From Clostridiales bacterium (lineage in GTDB: Bacteria > Bacillota > Clostridia > Oscillospirales > Ruminococcaceae): a DNA stretch of 6,133 bases. The stretch lies in contig JAAZIT010000288.1 of the NCBI GenBank assembly GCA_012800685.1, positions 1 through 6,133 on the forward strand, read 5' to 3'. Numbering within the stretch: position 1 is the first letter of the stretch; every line of letters begins with the position of its first letter. Below, one piece after another: positions 1-5,393 of the stretch. The notes beneath the pieces were generated by a model. It saw only the letters and a list, made by a program, of their open reading frames with translations. It had not been told where the DNA came from and did no database searches. Made by a program: the position numbers and the translations under genes.

Positions 1-1
1 T

Positions 2-55
2 ATAAAACTGGAAAGAGCCAATATTCAAAAAATTCTTAAAGGTGGTGCACTATAA
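2..55 (+). CDS. C-terminal end of an upstream gene, probably the ABC permease (partial)
   Basis: Frame 2 is open from the left edge to a TAA at 53-55 and gives IKLERANIQKILKGGAL. The stop overlaps the ATG of the ABC ATPase by one base (TAATG), the usual sign of translational coupling between consecutive operon genes. ATPases of this subtype normally follow a large multi-spanning permease (bacteriocin-associated integral membrane protein, DUF1430-like). A basic, soluble tail of this kind would fit the cytoplasmic end of such a permease. The coding call rests on the frame and the coupling; the permease identity is inferred from context because only 17 residues are visible. Confidence 0.6.
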   Translation: MKLERANIQKILKGGAL

Positions 56-681
56 TGCCAGGAGAAACTATGATAATATTTGACAAGGTTTCAAAAAGCT
101 TTGGCGAACACGTTTTATTCAAAGATGTATCTTTTGAAATAAAAAAGGGAGAATTTGTTGTGTTTTCAGGTGTAAGTGGCTGTGGAAAAACAACAATGCT
201 CAACATGATTGGTGGTCTAGAGAAACTAAGTGGAGGAACAATTTTAGTCGATAACGTTGATGTTTCAAAAAGGCAAAATCAACTTGAATATTTTAGAAAC
301 AAAGTTGGATTTTTATTTCAAACTTTTGCACTAATTGAAAACAAAACCGTTTTTCAAAATTTAGATATGATAAAAACAGATTGTCGAAGTGAAATTACTA
401 TTGAAGATGCAATGGCAAAAGTCGGACTTTCAGACAAGCTTAACGCTAAAATCTACACCCTTTCGGGTGGAGAACAGCAGAGGGTTGCACTAGCCAGACT
501 AATGGTGAAGAAATGTGATTTAATTCTTGCCGACGAGCCAACAGGCTCACTTGACAAAGGGAACGCCAGCGCAGTTATAGATATTCTAAAAGAAATGAAC
601 ACTAATCAAGGCAAAACTGTTATAATGGTAACTCACGATGATGAGCTTAAAAAACAAGGTAACAGGATTATTAATTTGTAA
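55..681 (+). CDS. ABC transporter ATP-binding protein, bacteriocin-export (lactococcin 972) type
   Basis: This is a 208-residue stand-alone ABC ATPase that would hydrolyse ATP to drive a separate membrane permease. All the hallmarks are intact: Walker A GVSGCGKT (39-46), Q-loop Gln89, signature LSGGE (136-140) followed by QQ, Walker B CDLILADE (154-161), D-loop SLD (165-167) and H-loop His194 in VTHDD. Its length and the short N-terminus resemble the small ATPases of putative bacteriocin/lantibiotic export systems (TIGR03608-like) and the broader MacB/LolD class. Two starts are possible. ATG 55 is coupled to the preceding TAA and has AAAGGTGG upstream. ATG 70 (MIIFDKVSKSFG) has AGGAG five bases upstream and matches the usual family N-terminus. 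The annotated start is 55, but 70 may well be the true or main one. The ATPase call is secure; the cargo is unknown, and the rest of the operon lies left of the window. Confidence 0.92.
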   Translation: MPGETMIIFDKVSKSFGEHVLFKDVSFEIKKGEFVVFSGVSGCGKTTMLNMIGGLEKLSGGTILVDNVDVSKRQNQLEYFRNKVGFLFQTFALIENKTVFQNLDMIKTDCRSEITIEDAMAKVGLSDKLNAKIYTLSGGEQQRVALARLMVKKCDLILADEPTGSLDKGNASAVIDILKEMNTNQGKTVIMVTHDDELKKQGNRIINL

Positions 682-821
682 TTAGAAGCTTAATCTAAAG
701 AATTTTATAAGGTTTTTATTTGTTAGTTGCTCACAAGTAAGTTTGTCACTCGAAACACAGCCTTTATCACTTAAAGCAATTAGCAACCCATTTGTATACA
801 ATCCCTTTTAAGTTTTACAAT

Positions 822-858
822 AAAAATAGGATTACCAATTAGGTAATCCTATTTTTTT
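822..858. terminator. Bidirectional Rho-independent terminator
   Basis: A perfect 15-bp stem (822-836 with 842-856) closes a five-base loop (AATTA). On the + strand it ends in a run of seven T (852-858), and on the - strand its other arm supplies five T. It lies about 140 bases past the ABC stop and about 100 bases past the MATE stop. Because those genes converge here, it can terminate both. The rest of 682-955 shows no gene or RNA that I recognise. Confidence 0.9.
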
Positions 859-955
859 ATCTTTATAAATCCAACTTCTAAGAGAACTTTTATTACAGCT
901 AACAAGTGCCATAAATAATTTTCAATTATCTTGTACATTACGCCACAGGAATATT

Positions 956-2320
956 TTATTTATCTCTTTGTATAGTTCTTAAAACCTTTTTTATTGTTAA
1001 TGTAAATACTAAAACGCATACCAGCACCGAAGTGATATCCGAAATCGGTTCAGCGTAGTATATTGACATAACGTCGTTTGTAATTCTAGGTAGAATAATT
1101 GCCAAAGGAATAAGCAAAATAACCTTTCTTAAAAGTGCCATAAACAACGAGCTTTTTGTTTCGCCAAGTGCCATGAAAGTTGACTGGCAGGCTAGTTGAA
1201 TTCCAAAAATGGACATTCCACAGACAAAGACTGGCAGGATTTTTGAAGCAAGATTTATAAGTTCTGTCTCGTTTGTGAATATTGATGAGAACAGCCTTGG
1301 GAATAGCATTGCAGCCCCTGAAAGCAGTGCAGTATACGCCAGTGAAATCGCCAAAAGCAACTTAAAGGTCTTTTTAACTCTGTCAGGATTTCCAGCACCG
1401 TAATTATAGCTTATTATAGGCTGGACTCCTTGAGCAAACCCACTCACAGGAAGTGAAATCAGTTGAACAATACTTGCTAAAATAGTTAGAGAACCAACAT
1501 AAATATCCCCACCGTATTTTTTAAGTCCACTGTTCATTACAATGGAGATAAGGCTCTCGGTGGCTTGCATAATAAAAGGTGAGACACCAAGTGCAGCAAT
1601 AGAAAGAATGATTTTCAAATTAGGTTTTAGATATTCCTTTTTAATGCGGAGATATGTGTTCTTATTTGTTAAAAACCACATTACCCATATAGCACTTACA
1701 GCTTGAGAGATAACTGTAGCAACTGCTGCACCCTTTATTCCCATATCAAATACGAAAATAAATATTGGATCTAGCACTATATTTAAAACTGCACCAATTA
1801 AAACAGACATCATTGCTGTTTTGGGTTTTCCTTGTGCTGTTATAAATGTATTTAAACCAATGGAAATTTGTACAAATATTGTTCCGAAAATATATACTGA
1901 AAAATAATCATTAGCATAGGGAAAGGTCTGTTCACTAGCTCCAATTAAATAAAGGAGTGGTTCTTTAGTAAACCAAAATACAATCGGAAGCAAAACCGAA
2001 AACAACATTAGTATCAAAAACCCGTTTGCCAAAATCTTTTCAGCCTGTTTTTTATCACCTTTTCCTAGTGCTATAGCCGCTAGAGGAGCACCCCCCGCCC
2101 CTGCAAAAGCACTAAACGCAGAAATAATTAATATTAAAGGAAGTGCCAGTCCTGCTCCAGTTAGAGCCATTGAACCCGCACCTCTTATTCGTCCAATATA
2201 AATTCTATCAACCATGTTATAAAGAAGATTTATAAGCTGGGCAACCAAGGTTGGTATACCCATTTTAAACATCAGCTTTAATATTTTTTCTTTTCCTAAA
2301 ATCTCGTTATCATTTTTCAT
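956..2320 (-). CDS. MATE family efflux transporter (multidrug/sodium antiporter)
   Basis: This 454-residue, strongly hydrophobic protein is the right length for a 12-helix MATE antiporter, which exports cationic drugs or metabolites in exchange for Na+ or H+. Family sequences are visible in both halves. The first repeat has LINLLYNMVDRIYIG (about 29-43), GAGLALPL, AALGKGD-like loop residues (81-89) and TAQGKPK (161-167). The second repeat has SLPVSGFAQGVQPIISYNYGAGN (289-311), FMALGETKS and PISDI (425-429). The LxNxxDRxYIG-type N-terminus and the QPIxSYNYGAG motif suggest the MepA-like branch. ATG 2320 has GGAGG nine bases upstream. It is transcribed alone, away from the sporulation operon's terminator. 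The substrate cannot be told from the sequence. No disruption is visible. Confidence 0.93.
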   Translation of the reverse strand: MKNDNEILGKEKILKLMFKMGIPTLVAQLINLLYNMVDRIYIGRIRGAGSMALTGAGLALPLILIISAFSAFAGAGGAPLAAIALGKGDKKQAEKILANGFLILMLFSVLLPIVFWFTKEPLLYLIGASEQTFPYANDYFSVYIFGTIFVQISIGLNTFITAQGKPKTAMMSVLIGAVLNIVLDPIFIFVFDMGIKGAAVATVISQAVSAIWVMWFLTNKNTYLRIKKEYLKPNLKIILSIAALGVSPFIMQATESLISIVMNSGLKKYGGDIYVGSLTILASIVQLISLPVSGFAQGVQPIISYNYGAGNPDRVKKTFKLLLAISLAYTALLSGAAMLFPRLFSSIFTNETELINLASKILPVFVCGMSIFGIQLACQSTFMALGETKSSLFMALLRKVILLIPLAIILPRITNDVMSIYYAEPISDITSVLVCVLVFTLTIKKVLRTIQRDK

Positions 2321-2344
2321 TAATCAAGTCCTCCATATTTATAT

Positions 2345-2373
2345 ATTGTATCATTTATTTATGTTATTTTCAT
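2345..2373 (-). promoter_or_regulatory. Possible promoter of the MATE gene
   Basis: On the - strand TACAAT (2345-2350) is a fair -10 box, 17 bases downstream of ATGAAA (2368-2373), a poor -35. It would start transcription shortly before the GGAGG of the MATE gene. The surrounding DNA is very AT-rich, so a chance match is quite possible. Confidence 0.3.
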
Positions 2374-2375
2374 GG

Positions 2376-2420
2376 CATAATTATGACATTAACATATATT
2401 AGACCAACTTATAAGTTAGT
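2376..2420. repeat. Two palindromes upstream of the MATE gene, candidate operators
   Basis: CATAATTATG (2376-2385) is a perfect 10-bp palindrome. AACTTATAAGTT (2406-2417) is a perfect 12-bp palindrome that extends to ACnAACTTATAAGTTnGT (2403-2420). Both sit just upstream of the likely MATE promoter. MATE genes of the MepA type are often controlled by MarR-family repressors acting at such palindromes, but no regulator gene lies nearby, so the role is an inference. Confidence 0.3.
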
Positions 2421-2508
2421 ATGAACATTAGTTATAGTTAAGGTTTTAATCTAATAATTGGGAAGAAAATCCATTAAGGGTTAACCATAATAACAGGCTT
2501 ATAAATAC

Positions 2509-2541
2509 AAAAAAGGAAGGTCAATCATAAAGATTGACCTT
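2509..2541 (-). terminator. Rho-independent terminator of the spoIIA operon
   Basis: A perfect 10-bp stem (2517-2526 with 2532-2541, core GGTCAATC) closes a five-base loop. On the - strand it is followed after two C by six T (2509-2514). It lies about 50 bases past the sigF stop, so spoIIAA-spoIIAB-sigF ends here and the MATE gene is a separate unit. Confidence 0.85.
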
Positions 2542-2593
2542 TAAAAGGGATAAAATACAAAATAAAGAAATTGGCATAATCTAATTTTAGGCG

Positions 2594-3259
2594 CTATACC
2601 CTATTCAAGCTGTCCTTCATTATAGAAAGGAGCTTTTTTTCTCGCCTTGACACCTGCACCTGAGTCATGTCAAGACTCTTGGCGACCTCAACTTGAGTTT
2701 TATTTTGAAAATATCTTAGATATATTAGCTTTCTGTCCTTTGCCTCAAGCTCGTTCATTAGCTGTTTTACGGACAGAGTATTAGTTATTTCTTCATCTGG
2801 GGACTCTGTGGGAATATCAAATTCCGAACCATTATCTTCATAGCTATCGGTTAAGCTTATAGGCGGAAGCGAAACGTTAAGTGCCTCAACAATGTCTTCA
2901 ACTGAAAGTCCACTTATTTCTGAAAGTTCCTCTAATGTTGCTTCTCTTCCCTCAGCCACAAAGAAATTTTCTCTTAGTCTCGTAATTTTCAGTGAGTTTT
3001 CTTTTATACTTCTTGAAACCTTTATTGCTCCTCCGTCTCTAAAAAGTCTTTTTATTTCACCCAAAATTACTGGAACGGCATATGTTGAAAATTTAAATCC
3101 TATCTCAACGTCAAATGCTTTAGAAGCCTTTATAAGTCCAATACAACCTGCACTATAAAGGTCGTCGTATTCTATTCCCTTTCCTCTAAATCGGTTAGCA
3201 CATAGGTGGACTAGCCCAAGATTGTTTTCCACCATTTCATTGGGTTCAAGCACATTCAT
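2594..3259 (-). CDS. sigF: RNA polymerase sigma-F, forespore-specific sporulation sigma factor
   Basis: SigF (SpoIIAC) directs the first forespore-specific transcription after asymmetric division. Sigma-70 regions are clear. Region 2 includes DLYSAGCIGLIKASKAFD (33-50) and FKFSTYAVPVILGEIKRLFRD (55-75), the core and -10 binding part, followed by KVSRS (80-84). Region 3 spans about 90-135. Region 4 carries a helix-turn-helix with TQVQVSRREKKLL (199-211). Position after spoIIAB confirms SigF rather than the related SigG or SigB. At 221 residues it is shorter than B. subtilis SigF (255), and the loss is at the N-terminus: only about 12 residues precede NLGLVH. An in-frame TGA three codons upstream rules out a longer form. 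A good Shine-Dalgarno, AAAGGAG (3282-3288), lies 22 bases from ATG 3259, unusually far; a small hairpin may bridge the gap. GTG 3253 is a less likely start. Confidence 0.93.
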   Translation of the reverse strand: MNVLEPNEMVENNLGLVHLCANRFRGKGIEYDDLYSAGCIGLIKASKAFDVEIGFKFSTYAVPVILGEIKRLFRDGGAIKVSRSIKENSLKITRLRENFFVAEGREATLEELSEISGLSVEDIVEALNVSLPPISLTDSYEDNGSEFDIPTESPDEEITNTLSVKQLMNELEAKDRKLIYLRYFQNKTQVEVAKSLDMTQVQVSRREKKLLSIMKDSLNRV

Positions 3260-3267
3260 AATTTGTC

Positions 3268-3288
3268 AGGCAAAGAAGCCTCTCCTTT
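3268..3288 (-). promoter_or_regulatory. sigF ribosome binding site with an intervening hairpin
   Basis: On the - strand the Shine-Dalgarno AAAGGAG (3288-3282) is followed at once by AGGC-TTCTTT-GCCT (3281-3268), a 4-bp stem with a six-base loop, then eight bases to ATG 3259. Folding the hairpin would cut the spacing from 22 to 8 bases, the normal distance. This decides for ATG 3259. The stem is short, so the hairpin remains an inference. Confidence 0.4.
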
Positions 3289-3300
3289 CTGAAATATGTA

Positions 3301-3750
3301 TCAGCTTTTTACCCTTATTTTCTTAACCATGACAACCGTTGTACCTTTCCCCTCAACACTTCTAACTTTTATGCTATCCATAAAGCTTTCCATTACTGTA
3401 AATCCAAGCCCTGCCCTTTCCTCGTCAAGACCTGTGGAAAATAGGGGCTCCATGGCTTTTTCTATGTCCACTATTCCACAGCCCCAATCTTTTATACTTA
3501 TATATAAAATTCGCCCTTGATAGATTGTTCCCACAAGCTCAATTTTTCCAGTTGTGTTTTGGTATGCATGGACGATTGCATTTGTGACAGCCTCTGAAAT
3601 CGCTGTTTTTATGTCGGAAATCTCGTCTATCTGAGGATTAAGCTGTGCTGCAAATCCACTCACAACCAACCTTGAAAAGCTTTCATTCTGTGACAGGCTG
3701 GGAAATTGAACCTTTATCTGATTTATTATTTGACTCCTCAGTAGCTTCAT
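3301..3750 (-). CDS. spoIIAB: Anti-sigma F factor / serine kinase SpoIIAB
   Basis: SpoIIAB is a GHKL-fold dimeric protein that binds SigF and keeps it inactive, and that phosphorylates SpoIIAA using ATP. The 149-residue protein has the ATP-binding motifs in order: N-box EAVTNAIVHAY (53-63), G1 DWGCGI (88-93), G2 ERAGLGFTVM (111-120) and the GKGTTV strand (134-139). The conserved FPSLSQNESFSR near the N-terminus matches the B. subtilis protein. ATG 3750 is preceded by AAGGAGG nine bases upstream, so this start is good even though it lies inside spoIIAA and adds about five residues to the usual N-terminus. The gene overlaps spoIIAA by 68 bases in another frame and is followed 41 bases later by sigF. 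Confidence 0.95.
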   Translation of the reverse strand: MKLLRSQIINQIKVQFPSLSQNESFSRLVVSGFAAQLNPQIDEISDIKTAISEAVTNAIVHAYQNTTGKIELVGTIYQGRILYISIKDWGCGIVDIEKAMEPLFSTGLDEERAGLGFTVMESFMDSIKVRSVEGKGTTVVMVKKIRVKS

Positions 3751-4123
3751 TTTTCTTGTCCTCCTTAATGTCTTTAGCTGTCTTTTTTACAATCTCTACA
3801 GTATTGTATACTGGTGCAGTAATAATTTTCGCAAGCTTTCCAAGACCTGCTACCTGCATCACCTTTTTAATAGATGGAGGCGGATTTTGAATAACAATAA
3901 TTCCCCCCCACTCGCTCATCACCTTAAATCTGCCCATAACTAGCCCTATTCCAGAGGAATCCATAAAGGACACCTTGCTAAAATCCAAATACAATGTTTT
4001 GGGCTTTCGCCTAATAACTTCTCCGTCAATATGCTGACGTATTCCTTTTGCAGCATGATGATCAAGCTCGCCTTGTATGTAAGCGGTTAGCTTGTCCTCA
4101 TGATAAACAAATGCAACGCTCAT
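3683..4123 (-). CDS. spoIIAA: Anti-sigma F factor antagonist SpoIIAA, with extended C-terminal tail
   Basis: SpoIIAA is a STAS-domain protein; in its unphosphorylated form it binds SpoIIAB and releases SigF in the forespore. The STAS fold is visible: GELDHHAAKGIR (18-29) and VSFMDSSGIGLVMGRF (51-66). Ser56 corresponds to Ser58, the residue phosphorylated in B. subtilis. The STAS core ends near residue 105. The protein then runs on to 146 residues, against 117 in B. subtilis, with a hydrophilic tail rich in Lys, Glu, Asn and Ser. The last 22 residues of this tail are encoded where the gene overlaps spoIIAB. ATG 4123 has AAAGGA 11 bases upstream. It is the first gene of the operon and is transcribed divergently from the radical SAM gene. 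The identity is secure; the tail's role is unknown. Confidence 0.94.
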   Translation of the reverse strand: MSVAFVYHEDKLTAYIQGELDHHAAKGIRQHIDGEVIRRKPKTLYLDFSKVSFMDSSGIGLVMGRFKVMSEWGGIIVIQNPPPSIKKVMQVAGLGKLAKIITAPVYNTVEIVKKTAKDIKEDKKNEATEESNNKSDKGSISQPVTE

Positions 4124-4174
4124 TTTTTCACCATTCCTTTATTTTCAATTGTTTATTAAAATATAACAGACACC

Positions 4175-4198
4175 ATTCAAAAAAACTGTCGTAATCTG
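4175..4198 (-). promoter_or_regulatory. Possible sigma-H type promoter of the spoIIA operon
   Basis: On the - strand, CAGATTA (4198-4192) and GAAT (4178-4175) are separated by 13 bases, about 50 bases before the spoIIAA start. In B. subtilis the spoIIA operon is read by sigma-H (-35 close to AGGAWWW, -10 containing GAAT, about 14 bases apart). The -10 core and spacing fit; the -35 is imperfect. No Spo0A box (TGTCGAA) is evident, although TGTCG occurs nearby on the + strand at 4187-4191. Confidence 0.35.
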
Positions 4199-4233
4199 TT
4201 GTGTAAATTTATAATTTATAATAAATAGCTAAG

Positions 4234-4264
4234 AGCTTTTTTAAACAAATGTTTTGAAAAAGCT
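4234..4264. repeat. Inverted repeat between spoIIAA and the radical SAM gene
   Basis: AGCTTTTTTAAA (4234-4245) pairs with TTTGAAAAAGCT (4253-4264) over 12 bp with one G-T pair, leaving a seven-base loop. Neither strand has a T-run after the stem, so it is not a normal terminator. It ends at the -35 region of the radical SAM promoter and could be a regulator site or simply AT-rich self-complementarity. Confidence 0.35.
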
Positions 4265-4292
4265 ATGAAAAGCAGTACTTTTGTGATATAAT
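4264..4292 (+). promoter_or_regulatory. Extended -10 promoter of the radical SAM gene
   Basis: TATAAT (4287-4292) is a perfect -10 box with an extended TGn just before it (4284-4286). The -35 at 17 bases, TATGAA (4264-4269), is weak, which extended -10 promoters tolerate. It lies 31 bases before the start codon and points to housekeeping sigma-A transcription rather than a sporulation sigma factor. Confidence 0.65.
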
Positions 4293-4323
4293 TAGTTTAA
4301 AATTATTTCTTAAGGAGGACAAC

Positions 4324-5214
4324 ATGGAATACATTCCAGCCAAAACGATAATAACTAAAACGAAAAAAACACCATACTGGTTCGACTGCGATTACAACAT
4401 GAACATATATAAAGGCTGTTGTCACGGCTGTATTTATTGCGACTCAAGAAGCGAATGTTATAGAATAAACGATTTTGACACCGTTCGTGGAAAAGAAAAT
4501 TGCCTCGTGTTAATTAGAGATGAGCTTAGACGAAAAGTGAAAACTGGCGTAATTTCAATGGGAGCTATGTCTGACCCATACAACCCTTTTGAAAAAGAGC
4601 TTAAGCTAACCAGAAATGCACTAGAGCTTATTAATGCATATGAGTTTGGAGTGGGAATTGCAACAAAATCAAATCTTATCATTCGTGACATTGATATTTT
4701 AAAGGATATTCAGAGCCATTCACCAGTACTAGCAAAGATAACTATTACCTGCGCTGATGACAATCTTAGTAAAAAAATAGAGAGAAACGTTTGCCCCTCT
4801 TCTGAACGCTTTGAGGCAATAGAAAAGCTATCCTCTGCTGGAATTTTTAACGGAATTCTACTTATGCCAGTTCTCCCCTTTATTAATGATACCTTAGAAA
4901 ATATAACCACCATAGTAAATCGCGCTAAGGAATGTGGAGCAAAATTTATCTATGCAGATTTTGGTGTAACACTTCGACAAAACCAACGTGAATATTTTTT
5001 TGATAGACTTAGAGAGATTTTTCCTAATGAAAACCTCGTGGCAAAATATATCTCAAAATACGGCAACAATTATCACTGTGGAAGCCCTCAATATCGACAG
5101 CTTTACAAGGTTTTTTCTCAAATGTGCGAAAAAAATGGCATTGCCTACAAAATGAGTGACATAAACACCCTTTTTCGTCGAGGATATCAAAACAACCAGC
5201 TCTCTTTTTTCTAA
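4324..5214 (+). CDS. SPL-family (SplB-like, COG1533) radical SAM protein
   Basis: This 296-residue protein carries the radical SAM cluster motif GCCHGCIYCD, with Cys32, Cys36 and Cys39 (CX3CX2C) to bind a [4Fe-4S] cluster that cleaves S-adenosylmethionine. The flanking IYKG before the cluster and DSRSECY after it, then MGAMSDPYNPFEKELKLTR (79-97) and ATKS (113-116), are typical of the Rv2578c/SPL-like branch. True spore photoproduct lyase (B. subtilis SplB, 342 residues) repairs UV thymine dimers in spore DNA. This protein is shorter and its cluster region differs, so I would not call it a genuine spore photoproduct lyase. The substrate is unknown. AAGGAGG (4312-4318) lies five bases before ATG 4324. 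The gene is a single-gene unit diverging from spoIIA. Four more cysteines (143, 157, 204, 252) lie between the cluster and the C-terminal region. Confidence 0.88.
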   Translation: MEYIPAKTIITKTKKTPYWFDCDYNMNIYKGCCHGCIYCDSRSECYRINDFDTVRGKENCLVLIRDELRRKVKTGVISMGAMSDPYNPFEKELKLTRNALELINAYEFGVGIATKSNLIIRDIDILKDIQSHSPVLAKITITCADDNLSKKIERNVCPSSERFEAIEKLSSAGIFNGILLMPVLPFINDTLENITTIVNRAKECGAKFIYADFGVTLRQNQREYFFDRLREIFPNENLVAKYISKYGNNYHCGSPQYRQLYKVFSQMCEKNGIAYKMSDINTLFRRGYQNNQLSFF

Positions 5215-5273
5215 CAGCTAAAACTAGTGAATAGCTATGGAAGCTTATAAACTTTATCAACCTTTTTAAAAGT

Positions 5274-5292
5274 ATACTATTTTAGTATTTTT
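5274..5292 (+). terminator. Weak hairpin terminator after the radical SAM gene
   Basis: ATACTA-TTT-TAGTAT (5274-5288) is a perfect but all-weak 6-bp stem followed by four T. It lies about 60 bases past the radical SAM stop and just before the -35 box of the next gene. The stem holds only one G-C pair, so termination may be inefficient. Confidence 0.35.
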
Positions 5293-5303
5293 ACAAAAAA
5301 CTA

Positions 5304-5332
5304 TTGACAAACACAATATGTTGTAGTAAAAT
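5304..5332 (+). promoter_or_regulatory. Strong sigma-A promoter of the small NrdD-like gene
   Basis: TTGACA (5304-5309) is a perfect -35 box, spaced exactly 17 bases from TAAAAT (5327-5332), a five-of-six match to the -10 consensus. It is the best promoter in the window. Transcription would begin near 5339, leaving a leader of about 55 bases before the ATG. Confidence 0.85.
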
Positions 5333-5358
5333 AGTATTTATGGTACAACATATATAAT
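5311..5358 (+). promoter_or_regulatory. Tandem NrdR-box-like operator
   Basis: Box 1, ACACAATATGTTGTAG (5311-5326), matches the NrdR box consensus ACACWATATATWGTGT at 13 of 16 positions and fills the -35/-10 spacer. Box 2 (5343-5358, containing ACAACATATATAA) matches at 10 of 16 and begins exactly 32 bases after box 1. Paired boxes about three helical turns apart are the known arrangement for NrdR, the ATP/dATP-sensing repressor of ribonucleotide reductase genes. The site would block polymerase at this promoter. Box 2 is in AT-rich DNA and is the weaker evidence. Confidence 0.7.
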
Positions 5359-5393
5359 TTTAATATAGACTTTTTGAAAGGGAATGATTAATC

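Noticed and set aside
1209..1403. Open frame of 64 codons on the + strand inside the MATE gene
   Set aside because: It lies entirely antisense to a well-supported transporter gene, has no ribosome binding site and no recognisable protein features.
3735..3750. Possible SpoIIAB start at an ATA codon just after an internal GAGGAG
   Set aside because: The conserved part begins near there, but ATA starts are very rare, and ATG 3750 has a better ribosome binding site at normal spacing.
2892..3890. Several + strand open frames antisense to sigF, spoIIAB and spoIIAA
   Set aside because: They are opposite strongly conserved sporulation genes and their translations are rich in Ser, Phe and Leu, as expected for antisense shadows.
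4324..5214. Naming the radical SAM gene splB (spore photoproduct lyase)
   Set aside because: Despite the sporulation neighbourhood, its cluster context (GCCHGCIYCDSRS) and shorter length fit the wider SplB-like family, not the true lyase.
4458..5260. Three - strand open frames opposite the radical SAM gene
   Set aside because: They lie antisense to a gene with an intact cluster motif and have no initiation signals. The Cys-rich look of the frame at 5024-5260 is a by-product of the sense codons.
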